A stretch of DNA of 64,000 bases. Source: Diabrotica undecimpunctata. Lineage: Eukaryota > Arthropoda > Insecta > Coleoptera > Chrysomelidae. The stretch covers positions 81,878,263 to 81,942,262 of the forward strand of contig NC_092803.1 of assembly GCF_040954645.1 (NCBI RefSeq). The letters are read 5' to 3'. A model generated the notes under the pieces. It searched no databases and had not been told where the DNA came from. It worked only from the letters and a program-made list of their open reading frames with translations. Of the stretch, positions 1-13,210 are shown piece after piece. Each line of letters begins with the position of its first letter. The first letter of the stretch is position 1. The translations under genes were made by a program, and so were the position numbers.

Positions 1-217
1 CGCATTTTAGGTCTCGGTAACAATTTTCAAACTGATTTTATTATGATATTTTTATACCGATTGATTTGAAAATTTGTATGCTCACTGCTGTTACTATTCT
101 GAGAAGCGTCAAGTAGAGTTTTCCTCAAAATTTTCCAAAAAAATTTCCGTAAATGAAAATTTTTGTAATTTTTTGAGGTAAAATCTAATTTGTAGAATCC
201 TTTCAATTTTCTGTAAG

Positions 218-598
218 TTATACCATGATTTTTTTCCAAAAATTTTCAAACGATTTTTCCGATAAGAAAAAAAAATTTAGAAAAACTTCGTCATTTTTCT
301 CACTCTCATTGATGTTATCACATTCATAATCTTCGTCACTTTTACTTTCAATAATATCACATTCATTATCTGCTTCATTTTCAATCACTACTTCTCGAAC
401 TGATTCTGGCATCTGAGGTCCACTAAACCATTTCAATTTATATGTTTCATCTTTAAACTCCCAACCATGTTCTTCAACAATCAATTCTGTTGGTACTTTT
501 TTATGAGCATTTGTCCAAATATTTGAAATATAATGAGCTCGCAGTAGATGTTGGTGTAATTCATCTTGACATGGTGGTAAGCTTGAAGCATCGAAATT
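218..598 (-). pseudogene. Fragment of a conserved insect uncharacterised (element-associated) domain
   Basis: A minus-strand frame open from about 598 down to a stop at 218 reads LPPCQDEL then QHLLRAHYISNIW, and then a short GW-containing segment. This pattern (LPPC, QHLLRA, a W about 25 residues on, then HGW) recurs in uncharacterised multi-copy insect and invertebrate proteins that travel with mobile elements; the match is from memory. The rest is very acidic (Glu/Asp/Asn runs) and ends in a Phe/Lys-rich tail. No ATG start was seen. Upstream (higher coordinates) the frame runs into AT-rich sequence, so the 5' part is missing. Function is unknown; it may be a transposon-borne or domesticated gene relic. 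Confidence 0.4.
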
Positions 599-840
599 TT
601 TTAGTTTTTTTTTAAGGCTCGTTCACATCATGCAACTTATACTGCCGGTTAAATAGTAAAAATCTGACATCGTTTACTTTTCTTTTTGGAATTGTTCTCG
701 TCAGTCCTGTTCCATATAAGTGACTAAGGTTTCAAAAACTTCATTACAATCGAAGTCAGTCAAATCGAAGTTGAATAAAAGCATCTTGATACTTATTACA
801 TTTAGCGCATGCGTCTAGAATTACTGATCTAAATGAACGC

Positions 841-880
841 GCATCATTATTATTTTAATATTTTAAAATAATAATGATGC
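841..880. repeat. Near-perfect palindrome (17-bp arms, 6-nt centre)
   Basis: The 17-bp arm starting gcatcattattat is followed by a 6-nt AT centre and its exact reverse complement. It could be a hairpin, a miniature element remnant or the end of a palindromic transposon. No flanking duplication was identified. Confidence 0.6.
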
Positions 881-1001
881 AAAATTAATGTCCAAACAGA
901 ATTTGTAAAATTATAATTAACTAATGAAAAAAAATTCAATCAACTTGAAAGTTAAAAAAAAATCGGTTGCCTGTAAAGTCGGTTTTACGGGCGAAGATTT
1001 T

Positions 1002-1500
1002 ACGTGACAACGTCTTTTTCTCGGTAGAATATTTATTGATATGAATATTATTAAATTGCACAATAGGAACAAGGAATTGAATGAAAATAAGAATTGCACA
1101 AATTTTAACTATAGAAATATATTTTGTTTACTAAAACATTGTACATGTAAACTTAAACTTAACTAATTTCTATTTGAGTGATTTTGTTGAGGATAGGACG
1201 ATGATAGGAGAAATATGAAATGAAAGGAAGTGTTTCTGCTGTAATGTGTCTTGAACGCCAAGAACGCTCGAGAAAGACAGAGACACAAGCACGGAAGCAC
1301 GCACCGATTCAACGCGCCTAATTCTCTAGTGCTGCGCGCGCAGCGGACCGATCATGTTTGAGTGGGAGAGAGACGCAAGGCATTCGCCGGTCCGGCGGGC
1401 CTCTCTCTCGTTCGGTGACTCACTGTAACAGACGTGAGCGGGCGTTACACTTTTTCATGAATGACTCCGAGCCACAACCTAATTTAAGACGTTGTCACGT
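1002..1500. mobile_element. Candidate non-autonomous element with 15-bp inverted ends
   Basis: A 15-bp sequence (acgtgacaacgtctt) at 1002-1016 recurs as its exact reverse complement at 1486-1500. The roughly 500 bp between them include a strikingly GC-rich islet (about 1240-1480) that contrasts with the AT-rich surroundings. No transposase frame is present, so it would be a non-autonomous DNA element or a relic of one. The superfamily cannot be assigned from the sequence, and no clear target-site duplication was found. Confidence 0.45.
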
Positions 1501-2093
1501 CAAAAAAATATTGAAAATATCTACAAAGTACATTTCAAAACTTAAAAAATTGATAATTCCACTATTAAATTGATTTTTATTAATAATTATTTATAAAATG
1601 TTAAAGGAATTCTACAATTTGAATTTTACCTATTGATAAATAGAAATAATATATTTTGTATTTGATTATTAATGTAATAATAAATCAAATTTTTCTTATA
1701 TCTGAACAATCATTATTTATGCAATGTAAATTTAAAAACCTTTTTATTGTAATAAAAAATAAGTAAAATTACTATTTGTTATACCAAAAATATTTAATAG
1801 TTAACATTATAAATTCGGCACTATCTCTTGGACTATAAGGAAGCGATAAGTGGATTGACAGCATAATAACTGCTTTTTAAGTCTAGTTTTTCAATGATTC
1901 TAGGCAACCTATTTGGGTGGAGTTTTGACTTGTTCTTGAATGAGTTCCGAATCCAGTAGCCCGCTGAAGTATTGGATTTTTATAATATAATTATTTGACA
2001 ACCTTTTGTTGGCCAACCACCTAGAGCGGAGTTGAGCCGAAATACATTGATTTCGTATGTTCCGTTTTAAATTCGTTCAATCTGTATATATAT
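1501..2093. other. No gene recognised; AT-rich spacer
   Basis: AT-rich sequence between the inverted-end element and the RTE-like LINE. No ORF or repeat could be supported. A short TA run (about 2085-2096) directly precedes the LINE endonuclease. Confidence 0.4.
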
Positions 2094-4838
2094 ATAGCAA
2101 CCTGGAATGTCAGAAGTCTATACGCAAGTGGTAAATTAGCGAACGTACTGCTTGAAATGGAAAACCTCCAAATTTATGTTTTAGGTATAAGTGACGTGCA
2201 GTGGCCAGGTTCAGGCAAACAAATTATAAACAATGGAACCATGTACTATTCAGGTAACAACGAGGTCAATCATCGCTATGGTGTGGCTATCTTAGTTGTA
2301 AAAAAGGTCAGTTACTCTGTGAGAAATTTTACTCCTTATTCTGATAGGATCTTATCAATACAACTTCAGTCTAAAAAAATATAGCAAATTTTATTCAAGT
2401 TTATGCTCCTACGGCAGATAAAGATGACGACGATATCGAACAATTTTACCATGATTTGGAACAAGTCTTAAAATCAATGAAGAAACATCACACTACAATA
2501 GTAATGGGCGACTTCAATGCCAAAGTTCTCCATGGAAGAGTAGATGGATATGTAGGGGCATATGGTCTAGGAAATAGAAATGAACGTGGTGACCGTTTGA
2601 TACAATTTTGTCAGACGGAAGAATTTGTAATAGCTAATACACTTTTTAAGCTACCGAAAAGAAGATTGTATACATACATGGATTGTATACATGGTGATAC
2701 AACGAATGGAATAATCCGAAATTAAATTGACTTTGTCCTCATTAGACAAAGATTTCGTAATTCTATACTGTCTGCCAAAATCAGACCATAACCGCATAGT
2801 ATTCACATTACGAACCAAATTGAAACTGGTTAAAAAACCCAAACAAAGTAGAATTGATATTAAGAGATTAAGGGAACCACAAACAAAGGAACAAACTGTA
2901 AAATTCTTACTGAAAATCTACGTAATGCCCAAGAACTGAATAAAAGTAGTTATAACATTGATCAGAAATGGGAAAATATAAAAGTAGCAAGAATTAAAAC
3001 TGTAAATGAAAACTTAAAACCAAAGAAAAGAAAACATAAAGACTAGATGACTGAAGAAATACTAATATTAATAAATGAAAGAAAATCATTCAAAACAAAA
3101 AATCCAACTAAATATAATGAAACTGATTGATTAATATTAAAAAGAGAATAAAAGAAGCTAAGGAGAGAATGAAACATGAGCAGTGCCAAGAACTAGAAGA
3201 AATTGAGAAAAAATATGACTTTTTTAACAGCATAAAAGAATTAGAGAATTAACAGGAATAAGAAAAACACTTCAAACTAGGCAACTAAGAGATGAAAGTG
3301 GTGCATTTATAACAGATATAAACCAAAAAATGCAGAGATGGACACAATATATAGCACAACTTTTGAAGACAAAGAGAGAACAGAAGCACCAAAAGAATTT
3401 AAGGATGATACTGGGCCTGACATTATACGAGAAGAAATTGAATATGCAATGAAACAAGCTAAAGGTAGTAAATTTCCCGGTCCTGATGAAGTTCCTATCG
3501 AATTACTCAAAATTGTGAATACGGAATCTATTGATCTTCTTTTGGATCTATTCAATACCATATATAGAACAGGTATAATACCCAAAGAATGGCTCCAATC
3601 AGCATTCATACTGCTACCCAAAAAAGCCAATGCAAAGGAGTGCAATGAACATCGCACCATAGCCTTAATGAGCCATGTCTTAAAATTGTTTTTAAAAGTA
3701 ATTCACAACAGAATAAATAAGAAATTAGATGAAGGCATAAGTAATACACAAATGGGATTTAGGAAAGGACTGGGAACATGAGATGCACTGTTTGCAGTAA
3801 GTGTTCTTTCGCAGATATGTTTAGATATAAATCAGGAAGTATATGCCTGTTTCATTGATTTTGAAAAGGCATTTGACAGAGTGCAACATAATCGGCTCAA
3901 AGAATTTTTAATAAATAAAAATATAAACAGTAAAGACATTAGAATCATATGTAACCTCTATTGGAACCAAACAGCAAAAGTGAAAGTTGAAAATGAAATG
4001 AAAATATTTTATCACCCTTGTTATTCAATTTATACAGTGAATCCATCTCAGAATTAGCGCTTGCCGAGGTCAGTGAGGGCATTATAATAAACGGTGAGCC
4101 ACTTAATAACACAAGAATAACTGCAACACCTTGCTGAACAACTAAATATGTATTGTAACGATTATTGACTAAAAATAAATTTGAGGAAAACAAAGTTCAT
4201 GGTATTTACAAAAAAACAAAATATCAAAGTTAAGCTAGTACCACATAATACAGAAATTGAACAAATATCTTCGTACAAATACCTTGGAGCATGTATCACA
4301 GAAGATACTGATCAGACAAAAGAAATAAGAGGCCGCATTGAAATTGCACGGTCAACTTTTAATAGAATGAGAAAACTTTTTTGTAATCGCGATATTAATA
4401 TATCGCTCCGAATAAGAATGCTTCTATGTTATATTTTCTCTACCCTTTTGTATGGAGTTGAAGCTTGGACACTTAAAAAATCCAACATTAAAAACCTAGA
4501 AGCCTTCGAAATGTGGTGTTACCGTCGAATTTTGAAAATACCATGGATGGATCGCAAAACAAATGAACAAGTTCTCGAACAACTAGGAAAACAATGAAGT
4601 TTTAAATTCTATAAAAATCAGGAAATTGGAATACTTGGGGCACATCATGAGAGGTGAAAAATACGAAGTACTAAGGAATATAATGCAGGGTAAAATCAAA
4701 AGCAGAAGAAGCGTCGGAAGACGTAAAATTTCGTGGTTAAGCAATCTCCGTGAATGGTTTGGATTAAGTTCAATTGAACTATTCAGGCGCGTAACCAACA
4801 AAATTATAATTGCCAGAATGATTACCAATCTCCGATAG
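2094..4838 (+). pseudogene. Decayed RTE-type LINE ORF2 (endonuclease-reverse transcriptase)
   Basis: The remnant starts with the apurinic-like endonuclease signature (ATWNVRSLYASGKLANVL at about 2097) and continues with a GDFNAKV block at about 2507 and an IDFVLIR block near 2727. The RT follows: a KGSKFPGPDEVP region at about 3455, LMSH near 3668, then FIDFEKAFDRV at about 3850, where the F-DFEKAFD catalytic strand is kept. The thumb and C-terminal part run from about 4181 to 4838 (YKYLGACI, LLYGVEAWTL, CYRRILKIPW, and a basic GRRKISWLSNL tail). Several stops and frame changes (about 2383, 2724, 2939, 3781, 4057, 4595) show it is dead. Domain order and the C-terminal motif fit RTE-like insect LINEs. 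The 5' start is not visible. Confidence 0.85.
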
Positions 4839-6307
4839 GAGTGGAACTTGAAGGAAAAGAATATATTAATAATAAATAATCTAAATAATACGAACTGTAT
4901 GTGCAACATAGAATGCACATAATTAATTTTAACCTGTTCAATTTTTTTTGTTAATAATTGTCTTACGTATATTTAAAAAAATAACAATATATAGGAAACT
5001 AGGTAAACTAATTGTAAGTCATTGAACATTAGTTCTCATCAATTACGAATGAAATCCGTTATATCACAAAACCCTAATAAGAATCGAACAATTAACCGAA
5101 GAAGATTCCGAATAGTTAGAACAATTACTATTCTTGGATTCGCGAGATGTTATTAGAAATTATTAAATTCATATCTGTGTACTATTTTTTCTATAGCGAC
5201 TTATATACAAGGAAATGAGGTACACACATAATATAACAATAAAATAATCATTTATGAGCCTCCAAATCTATAGGAGTGGAGTACTAAAAAAAGAAGAGGG
5301 AGATTTGTTACTTTTAGCACAAACATCTGATAACATAATAATAGTTTAGTGATCATCATGCTCTAGCATACTTCGAAGGATTTTTACACAGTATTGTCTG
5401 AGATCTTCTTATTTGTTTTTATATATTTGCATAATCTCTAATGTCTCTTTGTTTAATGGTAGATAATTTATCGCATTCATTCGTTTCTTGGTCGATTTTG
5501 ATCATCTTGTTCCAGAATGACTGCAAGTTAGGAGTAAATGTAAGAACTGCATCGTAATAGTTAGTAGTATTCTACGCCTACAACCTAGGTTTTTTTGTTC
5601 AATATTTAAGTAACTAGAAAAACAGGAAAGTTAAAGGAGTATGGAAAGCTAAAACAATGAGAAAAAACAGATTTCGTGTGTATTGATAATATTCTGATTA
5701 CTATATCAGACAGTGTGTCAAAAATTGAATTTAAGATTTTGGGTTGATTTGTTTTTATGGATAGACTGGCAAATTTTAATTTATTTTTAATTAATATTGA
5801 ATTATTTGTGTTTTGATCCATTATTGTTGTCTATACTGATTGTATCTTAACTATTGTAATCTTTTCAAATGGATACGTAATTTTGGTGGTTGTACAATTT
5901 AATTTCAAATCAGAAGTTACAAAATTATATGTTTGATTAATGTTTTTTTCGTTATACAGAAGAGAAGTTCTACTGTATATGGGTAGGATAAGACATATGA
6001 TTTTATTATCATACGAGTAGTTTGTTGATTTTTACCAGATAACGGTAATTGTGAAGATGGAGAGGATACAGAAGAATATTTACGTTTCTTAATTTTTCTC
6101 TGGTTTTAGGAGTTGTGAATCATGTAATGTGGTATATCACTATGTGTGGATGGTTGTTTAAGGGTGAGGAAGGTTTTAATATGGATTGTAACTATTTTGG
6201 AGTAGAAACTAATGTTCGTAATATGTTCTGCTTCTGTAATCGATATATTACAAGATGAAATTTCTGTTTTGAGACTATGCTTTTTACTATACCTTGTCAA
6301 GAATCGA
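4839..6307. other. No gene recognised
   Basis: About 1.5 kb of AT-rich sequence after the LINE 3' end. Short frames at 5606-5821 and 6106-6300 on the minus strand have no recognisable motifs and low-complexity composition, and I do not consider them genes. The last 100 bases may be the eroded middle of the jockey ORF1. Confidence 0.35.
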
Positions 6308-6915
6308 GAGAATCATCCTGCCAACTATAGAGGCTGTTTGGTCTACAAAAAGCTCTAAAGGAATCAATTTCCAAATTTGAGGGAGAACATACAATCGCCT
6401 TACCCGTCAAGTTTCCCAAATACTTGTCACCCATCTGTTACATATGCAAATGCTGTGGAGGAACAAAATCATACCACCACATCTGTCCTTAATACTAGAC
6501 AGGAAAAATTGAAAACAACAAATTTAGAATTAAGGGTCCAAAAACTTCTGGAGAGAATGGATACAATCTTCGACCTTCTTATAACGATGCTATCAACATT
6601 TAATGTTTAACCTTAAAATTAAAATTGGATATTGGAACACAAAAGGCCTCACAAACCATTTTGAGGAGATTAAGGCATTTATAAAGTTAAATAATTTTGA
6701 CATTATAATGGCCTCTGAAGCTCATATGGCAAACAAGAGCCATGTTCGTATGCCAGATTATTGTACCAGATGCCATAAAATATCACGAAATAAATAAAAT
6801 ATGTGAAACCAACATTTAAGCAACCTCGATATCTGTAGAACTCAGCAAGGAACAAATGCAAAATATACAAGATGGGGTTTAAGATTGATAAAATTGACCT
6901 TTCTTCGGACCATTT

Positions 6916-6920
<5 letters not shown>
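6308..6920 (+). pseudogene. Jockey-clade LINE, part 1 (ORF1 C-terminus and ORF2 endonuclease)
   Basis: From 6308 the frame encodes the jockey ORF1 C-terminal motif HPANYRGC and then runs to a TAA at 6608-6610, with one in-frame stop at 6356. ORF2 opens at ATG 6603 in the +1 frame, overlapping the ORF1 stop by 8 nt, as is common in jockey elements. It reads KIGYWNTKGLTNHFEEIKAF and ASEAHM, the endonuclease start. After a stop (6795) the frame resumes near 6850 with NAKYTRWGLRLI, and SSDHFP appears at about 6900, so internal endonuclease sequence is deleted. It ends abruptly in a (TA)n tract. The next domain segment of what looks like the same element resumes at 16380. Confidence 0.75.
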
Positions 6921-6980
<60 letters not shown>

Positions 6981-6991
6981 TAGAGAGAGAG
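6918..6991. repeat. (TA)n microsatellite with short (GA)n end
   Basis: An alternating TA tract with a single interrupting C, ending in gagagaga. It abuts the truncated jockey endonuclease. Confidence 0.95.
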
Positions 6992-9316
<2,325 letters not shown>

Positions 9317-9901
9317 ATACCCCAAAAATAATATTTAAAATAAATAATTTACTTATTATTTTTTTAAATATTAATTTTCTCATACCTTATTAAATTTAAT
9401 AAATTAATAATTCAATTTTTTTTTATTATTTAAAGTGTGTTAAATACATCCCTGTTCGCTGTCTATGTCAAAGCAGAGAACAACGGAGCACAGTTCGGCT
9501 ATTCTATGGTCAAACTGTCATGTCAAATGGAGAGAATAAAATATAACCTTAATTAAAAATATAATGGATATTGTGTTCTGTTTATTTATAGACAAAATCT
9601 AGGAATTATTTCCATTCAAAATAACTTTCATCAATATAAATTGGTAAGTTTTTCCACTTTATTATATTAGAAAGACATTTTTATAGCAATTATAGTATCA
9701 ATTTTGTGTCTAACCCCAAATTATGATTTTTAGGGTACAAATTAATTTCCATATATACAAAATTCAACAAGTACGATGTCAAATTGATTCAAAATAATGA
9801 AATCTACCATCTACCATTTAACAAATCAAGTCTATTGAACAAAATGGACACATCAGTAAGTTATTAGTGTTATTATATTTGTGTTAAAGGTATAGAAATC
9901 A
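9317..9901. other. gypsy-1 region between pol and 3' LTR, no gene
   Basis: AT-rich sequence with no reading frame that resembles env. In element orientation a short ATTTTTGGGGTAT stretch directly before the LTR is the best candidate for the plus-strand primer. Confidence 0.5.
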
Positions 9902-10123
9902 TTATTCAATCTCTTCATGATATTGAAAAATGTCGTTGATATGAAATATGCCTCTTAGTCTGTTCTCTGCATCTATTAACACATAACTATTTAGTCCATT
10001 CTGATTTTCAATTGTATATGGACCTTCAAACATTGGTTGTAATTTCTTACAACGGTTTTCTTTAACATTACTTTTTCTAAGTGAACGAATTAACACTAGG
10101 TCTCCTTTTTGAAATGTGATTGG
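9902..10123 (-). pseudogene. pol: gypsy-1 pol 3' remainder (GPY/F-like integrase C-terminus), out of frame
   Basis: The segment encodes GDLVLIRSL and later FEGPYTIENQNGLNSYVL, which is the C-terminal integrase GPY/F module, and ends at 9902. It continues the pol domain order exactly but in another frame. The junction lies at an 8-nt homopolymer run (T8 on plus, 10124-10131). A one-base slip there would explain why the upstream pol frame ends early at 10077 with an unrelated tail. It may be a real mutation or a homopolymer sequencing error. Confidence 0.8.
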
Positions 10124-13100
10124 TTTTTTTTATATTTCGATTTTGTCTTCTGATATATTTTTCAGCTTTCCTCCTAATTCGGTTATTCACTTTCTGCATT
10201 ACTTGTTCTAACATATCCTGATTATATTCACTAATCCACTTTCTGTTTCCTATATGGCCAAACATTAAATATTCTGGTACTTCCTCTGTATTCAAATTAT
10301 GTGTATTATTTAAAAAATACTCTACTTGTGGTATATGTTGCTGCCAAGTTTCGTGTTGATTTTGGCACAGTATCCTTAAATATTTTATAACTTCTTTAAT
10401 ATATCTTTCTGCAGGATTTGCCTGAGGATGTCTGATACTTGTAAAATGAATGTTGATTCCCTTTTTCTCACAAAATGCCCGAAATTTTTGGTTGTTAAAA
10501 TATGTAGCATTATCTATTATGCAATTTCTAAATGGTCCTATTTCTTCGAAAAATTGATTAATATATAATTTTAATGTTTTAACATTTGTTCTGGAGCAGG
10601 GATATAGTTTAATAAATTTTGTATATAAATCAACTATCACTAGTATATGCTTTTTTCCTGTTGGACTGAGAACTAAATTTGAAATAAAATCCATGGAAAC
10701 TGTATTTAGTTTTTCATATACAACATTAGATTTATATGTGTTCTGGTTTTTGAAATTCTTTTCTTTGTTTAGTTGACATATTGGGCATTGGGTAGTAATT
10801 TCTTTTGCTATACTTATGTCATTCTTTGCAAAATAATTGTCCCTAAATAGCATCCATAGCTTTCTTGAACCAATATGCATATAATTGTTATGTAAATTTT
10901 TCAATATTTTCTTTGCTAAAGTTCTAGTTATTACATATACTTCTATGCCATTTATTATTTTATAATATACTCCATCTTTCCTAAGGACTTTTTGTTTTTC
11001 ACTCAAATTGATCTGATCTCTTATAATTTCTTCTTTAGAATATAATCCAGTACTTTCTACTAATTGATTTAATCCAATTTTTATTGTTCGCTGCCCTTTT
11101 TGTGATGTATTTTCTAACCTTGATAAAGCATCTGCCACTATATTGGATTTTCCAGAAATGTATTTGATTTCAAAGCAGTATTCACTAAGTATTAGACTCC
11201 ACCGATGTATTCTACTGTTTCCATATTTGTTATTTAATATAGACGTTAAAGCTTGGTGATCTGTTTCTATTGTAAATTCATTACCCAACAAATAAAATCT
11301 TAATTTTGTGACACAGTGTATTATACTTGCTAGTTCTAATTCTGAAACTGAGTAACCCTTTTCATGTGGCTTTGTGATTCTTGAAATGAATTGTATTGGG
11401 TATTCGACCCCATCATGTATTTGTAATAATACCCCTGATAATCTCTCTATTGATGCATCTGTTCTTAATATGAATGGCTGTGTATAGTCAGGATAGTATA
11501 TTTTCAAATTTGACAGAAAAATGTTTTTAATTTCTTGGAATGCTAGTTCTCTTCTCTGATCCCATCTCCATTTTACACCTTTTCTCAGTAGTTCAAGTAA
11601 TGGAATTTCTTTTATACTTAGATCTGGTATCATCCTTTTATAATAATTAATTATTCCAATAAATCCTCTTAAAGTTCTTAAATTGTGTGGTGTTTTATAT
11701 TCCTGAATGACTTGTGTCCGTTCTGGATCCATTTCGATTCCCTTAGTGTTAAGTTTATAACCTAGATATATGACTTCTTTTTGAAAAAATGTACATTTTT
11801 CTTGATTTATTTTTAGTCCCACTTTGTCTAATCTATTTATTATAATTTTTAGGTGTTTCTCATGATCTTCAGCCGTTTTAGAAAAAATTAATATATCATC
11901 AATGTAGTGAATTACAAAATGTTCATATTGATCCAAAATATCATGAAGACATCTACATAGAGCACTGCAAGATGATTGAAGTCCAAATGGTACTACTTTG
12001 AATTGATATACTACTCCATCTATCTTAAATCCTGTATACTGTCTACTTTTTCTTTCTAGAGGTATTAACCAGAAACTATGCTGTAAATCGATTTTAGTGA
12101 AAAATGACATTCCTGTAATTCTTCCTAATATTCCATCTATACTCATTGGTGCTTCAAATTGCTTTTCAGTAATCTTGTTAATATTCCTTGCATCCAAACA
12201 TAACCTGATTTCACCTGATCTTTTTCGTACTACTACTATGGGGTTAATAAAACGTGTGTCTGCCTTCTCAATGATCCCATCTTCTAACATATTATTAATT
12301 GTTTTGTTTACTTCTTCTCTGTATTTATATGGTATTGGGTATGATTTTGTTTTAAAATCTTTTTCTTCTTTAACTTTTATACTATGGATATAATTTTGTG
12401 CAATTCTATTTTCTTTATTGACAAGTCCCTTGTGTTGCTGCAATATGGAAATGACTATTGATTTATATTCTTCAGGGCAATTTAAAACTTTTATCATATC
12501 TTCTTCTTTACAAATAAAATTATTCTTCATTATGTACTCATTATTCCTTGCTTCCAATTTTCCGCACTTCGCCTCGTAGGCATCCATCTGCTTAAAATTT
12601 CCATTCCTTAAATATTCACTATAATAATTATTTTTTACATTCTTTTGGGACATTTCCCTATCATCAAAATACCTTTCTTCTTCATAAACATCATTATTTT
12701 CTTTTAATAATATCCTATCAACTCTTATTCCTTCTTCTACCTCATCTTTCTGCATAAATTTAATTATTTGCCCTTCCAAAGTTACCATTTTTTCTTCAAA
12801 ATCTATCTTTACTTTCTTCTTTTCCAATTCATCATTTCCCATTAATATATCAACACATAAATCCTTGACAATAAATCCTTGCATATTAATTTCTTTATTA
12901 AGAATATTAATTTTAAAATTGGCTAGTTTATCAATTTCACCCAACTTCTTATTATTTGCACCAACAATTTTAATTTTTGGAATCTTTATTATATCTGATA
13001 ATTTTAATGTATTAAAAATAAAATTCTCCGAGACTAAAGTACTTTCTGAACCAGTATCTATCATAATTTTAATCATTTTATTTTTGGCCAAAGCATTTAT

Positions 13101-13210
13101 GTAAATTAAATTAATAGATTCAATAATTTTCTCTTCATCTAAAGAAATAAATTCAGAAGGTTTTTCATAATAGCAATGGCCTAACTTGTAATTCAGAAAG
13201 TTTACTGCAC
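10077..13210 (-). CDS. pol: gypsy-1 Pol: protease, reverse transcriptase, RNase H, integrase
   Basis: The frame opens near the gag stop and has no ATG of its own. It is entered by a -1 shift at 13211-13217 and reads CAVNF onward. Aspartic protease IDTGSES is at about 13060. RT shows FINPIVVVRK, the LDARNINK block and the catalytic YIDDILIF (about 11900). RNase H has RTDASIERLSGV and ETDHQALTSI. Integrase has an HHCC finger (H-N-Y-M-H, then CPICQ), and the catalytic residues are visible in SMDF, IIDNATYF and NPAERYIKEV. Usual pol length is therefore retained, but the true C-terminus is displaced into another frame by a homopolymer slip at 10124-10131. Apart from that the ORF has no stop, which fits a young copy. 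The whole protein would be made only as a Gag-Pol fusion. Confidence 0.92.

Noticed and set aside
3307..3660. 117-codon minus frame in the RTE relic
   Set aside because: Antisense of the RT coding region.
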